The notes beneath the pieces are model-generated. The model did not search any database. It was not told the origin of the DNA and saw only the letters and a list, made by a program, of their open reading frames with translations. The translations under genes and the position numbers were made by a program. DNA of 64,000 nucleotides from assembly GCA_016292095.1 (NCBI GenBank), contig JAEFAB010000015.1:1-64000 (forward strand), read 5' to 3'. This DNA comes from Eubacterium sp. GTDB taxonomy: Bacteria; Bacillota; Clostridia; Lachnospirales; Lachnospiraceae. This document shows positions 8,005 to 17,514 of this stretch, one piece after another; position 1 is the first letter of the stretch; every line of letters starts with the position of its first letter.

Positions 8005-10572
8005 ATGGCAAAGAAGAGCGAGTTAGAATTGGTATTGTGTAAAAAAAGCGTAAAAGCACTGGTTGCGTTAATTCTTCCGGTGTTGTTGATGCTGTTTTTA
8101 TACTATGGCGTGGGGATTTACCCATATCATTCCAAGACCGTTCTGACTTCCGACTTGTCCGGACAGTATGTTAACTTTTTCGGTTATTTGAAAGATGCGG
8201 TATTTTCAAAAAACGGATTATTCTATTCCTTCTCCAAAACATTAGGTGGGGATATGGCAGGAATGGCAGCATACTATTTGCTCAGTCCGTTGAATATCAT
8301 CTTTCTTCTTGTTGATAAAAGCACGTTGCCTTTCTGGGTAATGATAATAACGCTGGCAAAAATCGGACTTGCCGGATGCTTTTACTTCCTGTTTTTGGGA
8401 GAAAAAGGTGAATACAATTATCGAAATATGATATTTTCCACAGCTTATGCACTGAGTGGATATACAATTGCTTTTGCTTTCAATTTAATGTGGATGGATG
8501 CGGTGTATTTGGCGCCCATTGTAATCCTGGGTGTTGAAAGAATTTTCGGAAAGAAGGACAATTTGTCCTACATTACCGGATTGTTTTTCCTGATAGTCAG
8601 TTGTTACTATACCGGCTATATGGTGTGCGTATTTGTGGCGATGTATGTGGGCTATCGTTTCATTTCAGGAGAAGAGACTTTTGGAGAAAAAATAAAAAGC
8701 CTGTGCCGTATCGGCTATTCCACAATTATTGGATTGGGAATGTCGCTGGTTGTTTTGATTCCGGCGGTAGCGTCTCAGAATTCCAGCAGATCCATTGGGG
8801 GCAAATTTGAGATTTCCACCCGGTGTCAAATTAACGTGTTGGAATTTTTAAATGGACTTTTAGGATACAACGGTTCAAGGTATACACTGGAGAAAAACCT
8901 TCCCTATGTATTCTTCACCATTCCGCTGTTGTATTTTGCGTTAGCCTTTTACCTGAACAGGAAAATTAAAATCAAAGAAAAAATAGCAGTGTTCGTCATC
9001 TGTACAGTATTTGTCTTAAGCACAATGTTTACTACAGCGGATGCAGTTTGGCATGGATTTGCCAGCCCGAACCAGTTCTATTTCCGATACACCTTCCTTT
9101 TTATCTTTATTGCGATTTTCAGTGCCTGGAGGTGTTATGAAAATCCGGAGGGACTGACAGCTGCATGGCAGATTATTCTGGTTGGAAAAATTATGTTCGC
9201 ACTGTTGTTGATTTCTTATTTCGGTGTGCAAAAGGGAATGGGAATTGTGACTTTATCCGTAGATGCGGCATTGATTCTTGCAACGGTGGCGTTGGTTTTG
9301 AAACAAAGAAAAACAGATGAAGTGCTGGTGCCGGTAGTACGAATTGCGTTTCTTTTAGCGGTTGCCGCAAGTATTTTGTTTCAGGGAAACGATAAGCTGG
9401 TCAGTACGGAATTTGCAGACAACAGCTTAAGCGGATACGTAAATGAAATGGAACCGTGCATTTCTTATATTAAAGAAAAGGATTCGGATTTTTACCGGAT
9501 TGAGAAAACTTTTTACAATTCCTTAAATGATGCAATGCTGTTGAATTATCATGGATTGTCACATTTCAGTTCTTCGGATAATCCGGCAGTTCTGGAATTC
9601 ATGGAAAATTTGGGATACACCCGAAACCAGGATTTTTGGTGTTACTATAATCAGGGATCCACATTGGGCGGAGATTCTCTTTTAGGTGTAAAATATATAG
9701 TGTCCAGAAAGAAACTGGATAAAAAACTGACCTTGATTGCTACATATGAAAATCTGAATATTTACAAAAACAATCAGGCGTTAGGGTTGATGTTCGCAGG
9801 CTATGGAACGGAACAGACAGAGAAGCCGGTGAACATATTTGAATACCAGAATCAAATCTATCAAAATATTACGGGATTTGATGAAAAGATTTATGAAAGA
9901 TTGGAACCGGGAGAAGGAATACAGGAATCGGAACAGAAGATTCACTATTGCTTTACCGTTAGAAACAGAAATTATGTCTATATGGCAATGCCGTTGGAGA
10001 CCATTCCGATGTTAATGGAACTGGAGGTAAACGGAAAATCCTTCGGGGAGTATTATGACACCTATAATAAAGGGATTGTTCCGTTGGGCACCTTCAATCC
10101 GGGAAGCATTGTAGATGTGACAGTGGAATATAAAGGGGAAGGTGAAAAACTGGTACCGTTATTCTATTCAGAAGATTATGACACGTTGAAAAAATATACC
10201 AATGAAATTAAAAAATCCTGTGGAAGTGTGAAACTGCTTACCGATTCTCATGTGACGGGAACAGTGACACTGGAAAAAGACGGAAGAATTATTACAACGA
10301 TTCCATACAGTGAAAACTGGTCTGTGGAACTGGACGGAAAGAAAGTACCGATGGGGAAGACTCAGGATTGTCTGCTGACAATTGAAGATGTTCCTGCAGG
10401 ATTCCATCAGGTGGAATTGGTGTATACACCGATGCATTTGAAAAAATGTCTGGTTGTTTCCGGCGGATTTTTCATCATCTATTTTGGAATTATTTTCTTT
10501 TACTGGCGTAAAATGAAGTTGAATAATAAAAAACGAAAGACAGGAAATCAGAATGAAGTACGAACAATATAA
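8005..10572 (+). CDS. YfhO-like large membrane protein
   Basis: 855 residues with about twelve membrane helices in the first half, a long extracytoplasmic region (about 470-815) and a final TM helix, as in the YfhO family. Family members are GT-C-like membrane proteins linked in Firmicutes to glycosylation of cell-envelope polymers. Early residues LTSDLSGQYVNFF and the helix hairpin MDAVYLAPIVILG fit this family. It starts 20 bases after the glycosyltransferase and overlaps the next gene by 20 bases, so it belongs to the same operon. A role in modifying the exosortase G glycan is inference. Confidence 0.8.
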   Translation: MAKKSELELVLCKKSVKALVALILPVLLMLFLYYGVGIYPYHSKTVLTSDLSGQYVNFFGYLKDAVFSKNGLFYSFSKTLGGDMAGMAAYYLLSPLNIIFLLVDKSTLPFWVMIITLAKIGLAGCFYFLFLGEKGEYNYRNMIFSTAYALSGYTIAFAFNLMWMDAVYLAPIVILGVERIFGKKDNLSYITGLFFLIVSCYYTGYMVCVFVAMYVGYRFISGEETFGEKIKSLCRIGYSTIIGLGMSLVVLIPAVASQNSSRSIGGKFEISTRCQINVLEFLNGLLGYNGSRYTLEKNLPYVFFTIPLLYFALAFYLNRKIKIKEKIAVFVICTVFVLSTMFTTADAVWHGFASPNQFYFRYTFLFIFIAIFSAWRCYENPEGLTAAWQIILVGKIMFALLLISYFGVQKGMGIVTLSVDAALILATVALVLKQRKTDEVLVPVVRIAFLLAVAASILFQGNDKLVSTEFADNSLSGYVNEMEPCISYIKEKDSDFYRIEKTFYNSLNDAMLLNYHGLSHFSSSDNPAVLEFMENLGYTRNQDFWCYYNQGSTLGGDSLLGVKYIVSRKKLDKKLTLIATYENLNIYKNNQALGLMFAGYGTEQTEKPVNIFEYQNQIYQNITGFDEKIYERLEPGEGIQESEQKIHYCFTVRNRNYVYMAMPLETIPMLMELEVNGKSFGEYYDTYNKGIVPLGTFNPGSIVDVTVEYKGEGEKLVPLFYSEDYDTLKKYTNEIKKSCGSVKLLTDSHVTGTVTLEKDGRIITTIPYSENWSVELDGKKVPMGKTQDCLLTIEDVPAGFHQVELVYTPMHLKKCLVVSGGFFIIYFGIIFFYWRKMKLNNKKRKTGNQNEVRTI

Positions 10573-10924
10573 ATATAAATTTTATTTAAATGCAAACCAT
10601 TCCATTATTATTAATGAGCAAATGGGAGAAATCCATCCCCATACATGGGAAATAACCTTAGATGTTATTAAGGTTGTTGATGGATTCGTAATGTTTTCTG
10701 ATGTGGAAAAAGCGGTGGAAGAAACTCTTGCATCGTATCAGGATCAGTACATTAATGAAGTAGAACCATTCCAGAAAACCAATCCAACGTTGGAAAATCT
10801 TACCAGGTTTTTTGGTGAACGAATTGGGGAACGATTAAATCAGGAAGGATGGATGCTGATTCAAATTGAGGTGGCGGAAACACCGTCTCGTATTTATATC
10901 ATTGATTACTTACAGGATAACTAG
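10553..10924 (+). CDS. Free-standing 6-pyruvoyl-tetrahydropterin synthase-like protein (exosortase G associated)
   Basis: 123-residue QueD/PTPS-like protein. The three zinc ligands are present (NANHS; IHPHTWEI) and the conserved TLENL and Glu of VAETPSRIYII are seen, but the catalytic Cys region of true QueD is not recognisable. No queuosine or pterin genes are nearby. It resembles the N-terminal domain of the 1817 protein, so the two may form mixed oligomers at the membrane; this is inference. Start ATG lies inside the 3' end of the YfhO-like gene, indicating coupling. Confidence 0.8.
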   Translation: MKYEQYKYKFYLNANHSIIINEQMGEIHPHTWEITLDVIKVVDGFVMFSDVEKAVEETLASYQDQYINEVEPFQKTNPTLENLTRFFGERIGERLNQEGWMLIQIEVAETPSRIYIIDYLQDN

Positions 10925-10942
10925 CAGCAAAAGGAGATGCCT

Positions 10943-12271
10943 ATGAAGAAGAGGAATTTCAGAAAAGTAGCTATTAAGAAGAATCATATTTTGTCAGAGA
11001 AAGTCAAAAGAAAAAACGGGGTTGATGCTGTACTTGGCAGGGAAGAGTATATTGAAAAAGCAATTGAATATGTGAAAAAATATGAAGAAAACGACTACCT
11101 TGCACTTGTTATCGCAATCAAAGATTTTGATGCAATGAAGCGTCTTTACGGCGAAGAACCGGGAGAAAAAATTGTAAAGAAGTATGCCCATGAACTGCTT
11201 CGCAGATGTGAAGACGAAGAACTGGTTGGACATCGAGGCAATGATAAATTTGCATTACTGATTAAGAAAAAGAACCGGGATGAAATCGTAAAGTTATTGG
11301 ACAACTATGAAATTGTTTTAGACGTGAACGGAAAAAACGTTGCCATTAACATCCGTACTTTTGCGGGAATTGCCCCAATTGATGCTTCCAATGCTACTGT
11401 GGAAAAACTGATTATGGAACCAAGGCTTGCATTGTCTTACGGATTTAATAACGGAGAAAGACTGGTCTATATTTCCAACGAAATATGTGAGCAAATGGTA
11501 AGAAAAAGAAGAATCGAAGATTCTTTCCCTACGGCACTAAAAGAAAATTATATCCAGTTATGGCTTCAACCGAAAATTGATATCCGAACAGATGAAATTG
11601 TTGGGGTTGAGGCGTTGGCACGTTGGATTGAACCGGAACAGAGTTATTTTCCGGGAGAGTTTGTTCCAATTTTGGAACAGGCTGGCCTTATTGAAAAATT
11701 GGATTTCTATGTTCTGGAGCGTGCCTGCAAATATATGGCAGCATGGCAGAAGCAGGGAAACGAACTGGTTCCTCTTTCTGTTAATTTTTCCAGAAAAAAT
11801 CTGTCAAATTCCCAATTGGCGGACAAGATTAATGAGATGATTGAAAAGTATCACATTGATAAGAAGAAAATTACGGTAGAGATTACGGAAACTGTATCGC
11901 AGAAGATGAATGAAAAAATGCATTATTTTCTGGATAACATGAGAAAGAACGGAATCCAGACATCGGTGGATGATTTCGGTACCGGTTATGCTTCCTTATC
12001 GATGTTAAGAGATTTCACCATGGATGAAATCAAATTGGATCGCTCCTTTATCCTGGAGGCAATGAAAAATGAAAAAGGAAAGATTATCGTAAAAGGAATT
12101 GCCGAAATGGCAAAAGAGTTGAATATGAATGTTATTGTGGAAGGGGTAGACTCGGAAGAACAGAAGGAATTTCTGAAGGAAATCGGTTGCTATTATGTTC
12201 AGGGATTTTTGTATGATAAACCATTACCGAGAGAGAAATTTGAAGAACGGTTATTAAAAGGCTATCGATAA
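10943..12271 (+). CDS. c-di-GMP phosphodiesterase with degenerate GGDEF and intact EAL domain
   Basis: About 442 residues. The GGDEF domain (about 30-185) has lost the active-site signature (RGNDKF instead of GG[D/E]EF), so it is not a cyclase. The EAL domain (about 200-440) keeps EALARW, the NFS of the NLS motif, ITET, DDFGTGYASL, the lysine of KLDRSF, EGVDSEEQ and QGFLYDKP. It should hydrolyse c-di-GMP. No membrane segment is present, so it is cytoplasmic. The ATG at 10943 is favoured over 10937, since AAGGAG ends directly against the earlier ATG. Its place at the end of the exosortase G operon suggests c-di-GMP control of polymer production. A terminator follows. Confidence 0.88.
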   Translation: MKKRNFRKVAIKKNHILSEKVKRKNGVDAVLGREEYIEKAIEYVKKYEENDYLALVIAIKDFDAMKRLYGEEPGEKIVKKYAHELLRRCEDEELVGHRGNDKFALLIKKKNRDEIVKLLDNYEIVLDVNGKNVAINIRTFAGIAPIDASNATVEKLIMEPRLALSYGFNNGERLVYISNEICEQMVRKRRIEDSFPTALKENYIQLWLQPKIDIRTDEIVGVEALARWIEPEQSYFPGEFVPILEQAGLIEKLDFYVLERACKYMAAWQKQGNELVPLSVNFSRKNLSNSQLADKINEMIEKYHIDKKKITVEITETVSQKMNEKMHYFLDNMRKNGIQTSVDDFGTGYASLSMLRDFTMDEIKLDRSFILEAMKNEKGKIIVKGIAEMAKELNMNVIVEGVDSEEQKEFLKEIGCYYVQGFLYDKPLPREKFEERLLKGYR

Positions 12272-12275
12272 AACG

Positions 12276-12315
12276 GAAAAACTATTCGCTGTAAAAGACG
12301 GTGAATAGTTTTTTT
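12276..12315 (+). terminator. Terminator ending the exosortase G operon
   Basis: AAAACTATTC pairs with GAATAGTTTT across a short loop and is followed by seven T residues. Confidence 0.85.
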
Positions 12316-12386
12316 CTACTTTTTTATACGGAAAAAGATGGATATTGGAGTCAACTGTGATAAAATAACAGAAGAGGAGGCGTTCT

Positions 12387-13385
12387 ATGAAAAAACGAAT
12401 TGCATTATTATTGGCAGTTGCTATGGTGTTTAGTGTGGCTTTCAGCAATCAGACTACAGTGTCGGCAAAGAATGGTAAAACACCGGTAAGTCAGCACGGA
12501 AGACTTCGGGTTAAAGGAGTTAATCTGGTGGACAAAAAGGGAAAACCTTTTCAGTTAAAAGGTTTTTCAACCCACGGGATTAACTGGTTTGAAGATTATG
12601 TGAATCGTGATGCCTTTCACAGCCTGAAAAAAATGGGTATCAACTGTATTCGACTTGCAATGTATACGGCAGACTATAACGGCTATTGCAGTGGAGGAAA
12701 CAAGGCACACCTGGAAAGCGTTATTGACAAAGGAGTAAAAGCTTGTAAGGAAGAGGGAATATATGTCATTATTGACTGGCATATTTTAAATGACAATAAT
12801 CCGAATAACAATCTTGGGGAGGCAAAGAAATTCTTCCGGAAGATGTCTAAAAAATATAAAAAGTACAGCAATGTTCTTTATGAGATTTGCAACGAACCCA
12901 ACGGTGGTACAACGTGGAATGACATTAAAAAGTACGCAAACAAAATCATCAAAGTCATTCGCAAAAATGACAAGAAGGCAATTATTATTGTGGGAACCCC
13001 AAACTGGAGTCAGCGAATCGATGAGGCTGCGGCAAATCCGATTCGCGGTCAGAAAAACATTATGTATGCAATGCATTTCTATGCGGCAACCCATGGAGCA
13101 GATCTTCGAAACTTAATTCCTGATGCCAGAAAAAAAGGACTTCCGATTTTCATTACCGAAAGCAATATTACGGAAGCCTCAGGCAATGGAGCCGTGAACA
13201 CAAAAGAAGGAAACCGTTGGTTTCAGATGATAAAAAAATATAAGCTGAGTTGCGTGGCATGGAGCTTCTGCAACAAAGAGGAAAGTGCTTCTTTGATTAA
13301 GCCAAGCGTGAAAAAACTGAAAGGCTTTAAAAAGAGTGACTTGTCGAAAACCGGAAAGTGGTACATTCGAATGTTCAAAAAATAG
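12387..13385 (+). CDS. Secreted GH5 family endoglucanase-like glycoside hydrolase
   Basis: 332-residue enzyme with a signal peptide ending near SAKNG. The single GH5 domain carries VDKKGKPFQLKGFS near residue 49, the acid/base Glu170 in YEICNEPNG and the nucleophile Glu258 in PIFITES. GH5 members hydrolyse beta-1,4-glucans or mannans. No binding module or surface anchor is present, so it is likely released. It lies immediately after the XrtG/GT2/EAL cluster; cellulose-type operons usually carry such an endoglucanase, so it could trim the locus's own polymer rather than plant fibre. That role is inference. GAGGAGG precedes the start. It is only 12 bases from the ABC gene downstream. Confidence 0.9.
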   Translation: MKKRIALLLAVAMVFSVAFSNQTTVSAKNGKTPVSQHGRLRVKGVNLVDKKGKPFQLKGFSTHGINWFEDYVNRDAFHSLKKMGINCIRLAMYTADYNGYCSGGNKAHLESVIDKGVKACKEEGIYVIIDWHILNDNNPNNNLGEAKKFFRKMSKKYKKYSNVLYEICNEPNGGTTWNDIKKYANKIIKVIRKNDKKAIIIVGTPNWSQRIDEAAANPIRGQKNIMYAMHFYAATHGADLRNLIPDARKKGLPIFITESNITEASGNGAVNTKEGNRWFQMIKKYKLSCVAWSFCNKEESASLIKPSVKKLKGFKKSDLSKTGKWYIRMFKK

Positions 13386-13397
13386 AAAGGGGAACAA

Positions 13398-14285
13398 ATG
13401 AGCAATCAGAAAGCATTGGAAATTAGAGAACTGACAAAATATTACGGTTCCATCAGAGGTGTTGAAAATGTATCCCTGTCGTTGGAGCAGGGTGAGATTT
13501 TTGGATTTATCGGTCCGAACGGAGCAGGCAAATCCACGACGATTCGTTCCGTAATGAATTTAATTAACAAAACTTCCGGTAGTGTCCGAATTGTCGGGAA
13601 AGAATTTACCGGAAAAGAAGTCGAGATTAAGGAAATGATAGGGTACCTTCCAAGCGAAGTGGCATTGTATGATGATTTGACGGTAAAAGAAATGTTGGAT
13701 TACCACGAAAGGTTTTATAAAAAAGAAACCCATACCAGAAGAGTTGAACTGGTAGAACGTTTAAAACTGGATGAAAGCAAGAATATAGAAGATTTGTCCT
13801 TGGGAAATCTGAAAAAGCTGGGGATTATTCTGGCGTTGATGCATCAGCCGAAGCTGATTATTTTAGATGAACCAACCAGCGGACTGGATCCGATTATGCA
13901 GAATGTTTTCTACCAGTTGCTGTTGGAAGAAAAGAAAAAAGGAACAACGATTTTCTATTCTACCCACATTTTAAGCGAAGTATCTAAAATCTGTGACCGG
14001 GTGGGAATTATCAGAAACGGAAAACTGATTAAAGAAGAAAAAATTGAAGATTTATTAAAGAAAAATCTTACCTATGTGACAGTAACTTCTCCAAAGGCAG
14101 AGGAGATTGCAGGGGAACTGAATCAGAAGGTTCTTTCAAAGAAAGAGGGAATGGTAAAGGTTGCAAGCAAATTGCCTCACAGAGACCTGATTCAGATTTT
14201 AGCAAAATATCCGATTGAGAAAGTTCTCATTGAAGAGCCGTCTTTAGAGGACTTGTTCATGCATTATTATGTGGAGGAGAAGTAG
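13398..14285 (+). CDS. ABC transporter ATP-binding protein
   Basis: 295 residues. Walker A GPNGAGKST near residue 38, signature-like LSLGNLKKLG (a variant of LSGGQ) near 133, Walker B LIILDEPTSGLD near 153, and the switch His in STHILSE. A C-terminal extension of about 80 residues is typical of drug or bacteriocin exporters. It pairs with the ABC-2 permease that starts at the very next base. The substrate is unknown. The gene follows the GH5 gene by 12 bases with AAAGGGG as RBS. Confidence 0.92.
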   Translation: MSNQKALEIRELTKYYGSIRGVENVSLSLEQGEIFGFIGPNGAGKSTTIRSVMNLINKTSGSVRIVGKEFTGKEVEIKEMIGYLPSEVALYDDLTVKEMLDYHERFYKKETHTRRVELVERLKLDESKNIEDLSLGNLKKLGIILALMHQPKLIILDEPTSGLDPIMQNVFYQLLLEEKKKGTTIFYSTHILSEVSKICDRVGIIRNGKLIKEEKIEDLLKKNLTYVTVTSPKAEEIAGELNQKVLSKKEGMVKVASKLPHRDLIQILAKYPIEKVLIEEPSLEDLFMHYYVEEK

Positions 14286-15077
14286 ATGTTTGGAAGAGAA
14301 TTAAAAATCAATTTGAAAAACTTTATCATCTGGACGGGGATTTTACTGGCACTGTTTCTGATGGTGTTCTTGATTTATCCGTCTTTGGTAGCAGAAGAAA
14401 ATATTTCCAGTATGAATGATATGATGGAGATGTTTCCGGAGGACGTATTAAAAGCATTCAACATGGATATCTCCGGAATTGACTCGGCATTCGGATGGCT
14501 GAAAACAGAAGGCTTTGTATTCCTGTTATTGATTACCGGTGTTTACAGCAGCATTCTGGGGGCAAACATTTTGCTGAAAGAAGAAAACGATAAAACCATT
14601 GAATACTTAAACGGCCTTCCGATTACAAGAAGACAGATTGTACTTTCCAAAGCGGGATGTGGCTTTTTGTACATCCTTCTGATGGTTGTGATTGTTGGAG
14701 TCTTCAATTATATTGGCTTGGTCCTTAGTGGCGACTTTGACAAAAAAGTTTATTTGCTACTGAGCATAACGCCATGCTTTTCCTCATTGGTGTTCTTTGC
14801 AATATCCCTGTTTCTGTCCACCTTTACCCATAAAACAAAGAAAGTGTTCGGACTGAGTTTGGGAATTGTTTTTGTGAGTTACTTTTTGCAGATTGTATCA
14901 GAGATGAGTGACAAAGTTGAAAAGTTGAAATACTTGTCAGTCTTTACATTGGCTGATATTAGAAATGTGATTACCGAAAGAACGATTAATCCGGTAGCGG
15001 TTGTCGTAACAATCCTTTTAATCATTGTCTTTACGGTAATGGCAACAGTTCATTATGAAAGAAAAGAACTGGTATAA
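14286..15077 (+). CDS. ABC-2 type permease
   Basis: 263 residues with six predicted membrane segments and a large extracytoplasmic loop after the first, as in ABC-2 permeases. It follows the ATPase without a gap (GTGGAGGAGAAGTAG ATG), so both form one exporter. KEENDKTIEYLNGLPITRRQIV is the cytoplasmic coupling region common to this family. Substrate unknown. Confidence 0.88.
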   Translation: MFGRELKINLKNFIIWTGILLALFLMVFLIYPSLVAEENISSMNDMMEMFPEDVLKAFNMDISGIDSAFGWLKTEGFVFLLLITGVYSSILGANILLKEENDKTIEYLNGLPITRRQIVLSKAGCGFLYILLMVVIVGVFNYIGLVLSGDFDKKVYLLLSITPCFSSLVFFAISLFLSTFTHKTKKVFGLSLGIVFVSYFLQIVSEMSDKVEKLKYLSVFTLADIRNVITERTINPVAVVVTILLIIVFTVMATVHYERKELV

Positions 15078-15100
15078 AATAGTGAAAGCGGAGAGATATA

Positions 15101-16234
15101 ATGTTTAATTTAAAAGATGAGACCAGAGATGAATTTATGCTGACCGGCCCCTTTAAAAACAAAGGGTATGACTGGTGGTGGCATTCCTTTACAGCAATCA
15201 ATGAACAGACAGGAGAAGAAAAGCCGTTTTTTATCGAGTTCTTTACCTGTAACCCGGGAAAGGGAGGAAAGGAACCGGTATTCGGACAGCTTCCTGAAAA
15301 CAAGAAGAAAGGAATTCGTCCCTCTTATCTGATGGTAAAAGTTGGATGTTGGGGAACAGAGCATGTGCAACTCCATCGGTTTTTCGGCTGGGATGCGGTA
15401 AAACTTCAGGGAAAGGCTCCGTTTTCCGTGGAAGCGGAAGATTGTTTTGTCAGTGATACCAAACTTCGTGGTTCTGTGAAATTGTCAGAGCAAGAGGTTG
15501 CCGAACATCCGGAATACATGTGTGACGCCGGAGAAATCACATGGAATCTTACCATTGACAAGCAGGTAGCATTTAATGTTGGATACGGAGCAAGCAAACT
15601 CTTTCGAACCATTAAGGCCTTTGAAATGTATTGGCATGCGGAAGGCATGAAGACACTGTATTCAGGAGCTATTACGTTCAATGGACAGCAATACCGTGTA
15701 ACACCGGAATGTTCTTATGGATATGCAGATAAAAACTGGGGAAGAGGATTTACCAGTCCGTGGGTATGGCTTTCGTCCTGCAACTTAACCAGCAGAGTGA
15801 CCGGCAAGAAACTGGAAAACAGTGTATTTGATATTGGCGGCGGAAAACCGAAAATCTATTTCCTTCCGTTAAACCGAAAACTGCTTGGAGCATTTTGGCA
15901 TGAGGGAAAAGAGTACGAATTTAATTTTTCAAAATTCTGGACGATGCCGAAGACAGAGTTTAACTGCTTTGAAACCGATACGGAAATTGTATGGCATGTG
16001 AAACAGCAAAATCGAAAAGCGGTAATGATTACAGATATCACCTGTAAAAAAGAAGAGATGCTTCATGTCAACTATGAAGCGCCGGATGGCTCCAAAAGAC
16101 ATAACAGATTGTGGAATGGAGGCAACGGAACCGGACGGGTTCAGCTGTTTGAAAAGAAAGGAAAAGAACTGATCCTGATTGACGATATGGATGTAACCAA
16201 TATCGGTTGTGAGTATGGGGAGTACGACCGTTAG
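15101..16234 (+). CDS. Tocopherol-cyclase-like (AttH/lipocalin-related) protein
   Basis: 377 residues, no signal peptide or membrane helix. The motif YADKNWGRGFTSPWVWL near residue 207 and the Trp-rich N-terminus YDWWWHSFTA match the tocopherol-cyclase-like family, whose members have a paired lipocalin fold. Anaerobic Clostridia do not make tocopherol, so the substrate must be something else, perhaps a lipid-like molecule. It begins 23 bases after the ABC-2 permease with GGAGAG upstream and may be cotranscribed with it. Function is not known. Confidence 0.7.
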   Translation: MFNLKDETRDEFMLTGPFKNKGYDWWWHSFTAINEQTGEEKPFFIEFFTCNPGKGGKEPVFGQLPENKKKGIRPSYLMVKVGCWGTEHVQLHRFFGWDAVKLQGKAPFSVEAEDCFVSDTKLRGSVKLSEQEVAEHPEYMCDAGEITWNLTIDKQVAFNVGYGASKLFRTIKAFEMYWHAEGMKTLYSGAITFNGQQYRVTPECSYGYADKNWGRGFTSPWVWLSSCNLTSRVTGKKLENSVFDIGGGKPKIYFLPLNRKLLGAFWHEGKEYEFNFSKFWTMPKTEFNCFETDTEIVWHVKQQNRKAVMITDITCKKEEMLHVNYEAPDGSKRHNRLWNGGNGTGRVQLFEKKGKELILIDDMDVTNIGCEYGEYDR

Positions 16235-16237
16235 AAC

Positions 16238-17374
16238 TTAAATCCCCGGAGCTTTCGGGAGAAAGAACAATACTCCCAGGAAAAGAATATTAAACAAGGT
16301 AAAGATAAGAAAGTAGAGGAAACCGCTGCTTTCTTTTTCTTTTACGTAAAATTTATAAGAAATCAAACTTGCCATGGAGGCAATCAATGTACCAAGTCCG
16401 CCCAGATTTACGCCGACCAAAAGAGCAGTACTGTTTTGCGTAAAGTGAGACAGTAAAAGCGTGGCAGGAACATTGCTGATAATCTGACTCAAAAGAATGG
16501 AAGTCAGCACTTCGTTGTTGACTACAACCCGGTTGATTGTATCCTGAATGAAGGAAATTTGCCCCATATTGCCAACGAAAATAAAAAGGGCAATAAAGGT
16601 ACCCAGTAGACAGTAATCTACCTGCAGGAACAATTTTCGGTTCACGAAAAAGAGAACAAAACTGCACGCTGTCAGAGTGATTTCAAAGGGGGTAATGCGT
16701 ACCACGGTTGTTATTGTCAAAAAAAATAATAAGGATAAAAAGAGATATTGAAACGCATATTTTTTTAAATCTTTTCCGGTATGAGTAATCATCTTGTCTG
16801 TAATGGCAGTCTTCGGAAACAGAAGTGTTGAAACCAATAACAGGAGGAAGGAAATTGCCGTATAAGGAAACATTGTTTTAAAAAAGGAAACAATATTCAT
16901 CTGATAGGTGGAAAAAATATAGAGGTTTTGCGGATTGCCAATCGGTGTGAACATACTTCCCAGATTGGCCGCAATGGTTTCGAAAACAATTAAAAGAATG
17001 AGCTGTTTCTTTGTCAGCAAATGCTTTAAGGAAAAAATGGAGAGGGGCACAAAGAGAATCAGTGCCACATCATTGGTAATGAGCATGCTGCTGAAAAAAC
17101 ATAACAAAATAAATACCAACGCACTGGAGCGAATGGTATGAGCAAAATGAAACAGTTTCTCTGAGAGCACATAAAAAAATCCAACAGATCGAAATCCTGC
17201 CACAATCAACATCAGGCAGAACAACAGCGACAACACCCTGAAGTCAATATAATCCAGATAGGCCTTGGAGACCGGTACAAAAAAGCAGGAAATGATTGCT
17301 AAAAGGGTGGCAATCACTAAAACAAATTCCTGTTTTAAAAATTTGAAAATGGATTTTTTTGAGACTGAATGCAT
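16238..17374 (-). CDS. SLC13/ArsB-type (citrate transporter-like) anion permease
   Basis: 378-residue membrane protein with about ten to eleven helices. The motifs ITNDVALILFVPLSIF, ETIAANLGSMFTPIGNPQN (about residue 136) and SNVPATLLLSHF (about 313) mark the CitM/ArsB/DASS ion-transporter superfamily, where paired hairpins with SN..P/GNPQN form the substrate site. The ORF track starts at a TTG at 17446; the ATG at 17374, preceded by AAGAGG, is the better start. It is convergent with the tocopherol-cyclase-like gene, with only 3 bases between stop codons. The transported anion is undetermined. Confidence 0.85.
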   Translation of the reverse strand: MHSVSKKSIFKFLKQEFVLVIATLLAIISCFFVPVSKAYLDYIDFRVLSLLFCLMLIVAGFRSVGFFYVLSEKLFHFAHTIRSSALVFILLCFFSSMLITNDVALILFVPLSIFSLKHLLTKKQLILLIVFETIAANLGSMFTPIGNPQNLYIFSTYQMNIVSFFKTMFPYTAISFLLLLVSTLLFPKTAITDKMITHTGKDLKKYAFQYLFLSLLFFLTITTVVRITPFEITLTACSFVLFFVNRKLFLQVDYCLLGTFIALFIFVGNMGQISFIQDTINRVVVNNEVLTSILLSQIISNVPATLLLSHFTQNSTALLVGVNLGGLGTLIASMASLISYKFYVKEKESSGFLYFLIFTLFNILFLGVLFFLPKAPGI

Positions 17375-17514
17375 GAATCGAAACCTCTTTCTTATTGTTA
17401 TCCTAATCACTTTAGCATAGATAAACAAATCTTTAAAGATGTTCAAGGAAAGATTTCTTTTTTCAGAGTCTTGTGATAGAATACTTCGTGGCGCTTTAAA
17501 AGAAAGAGAAAAAA

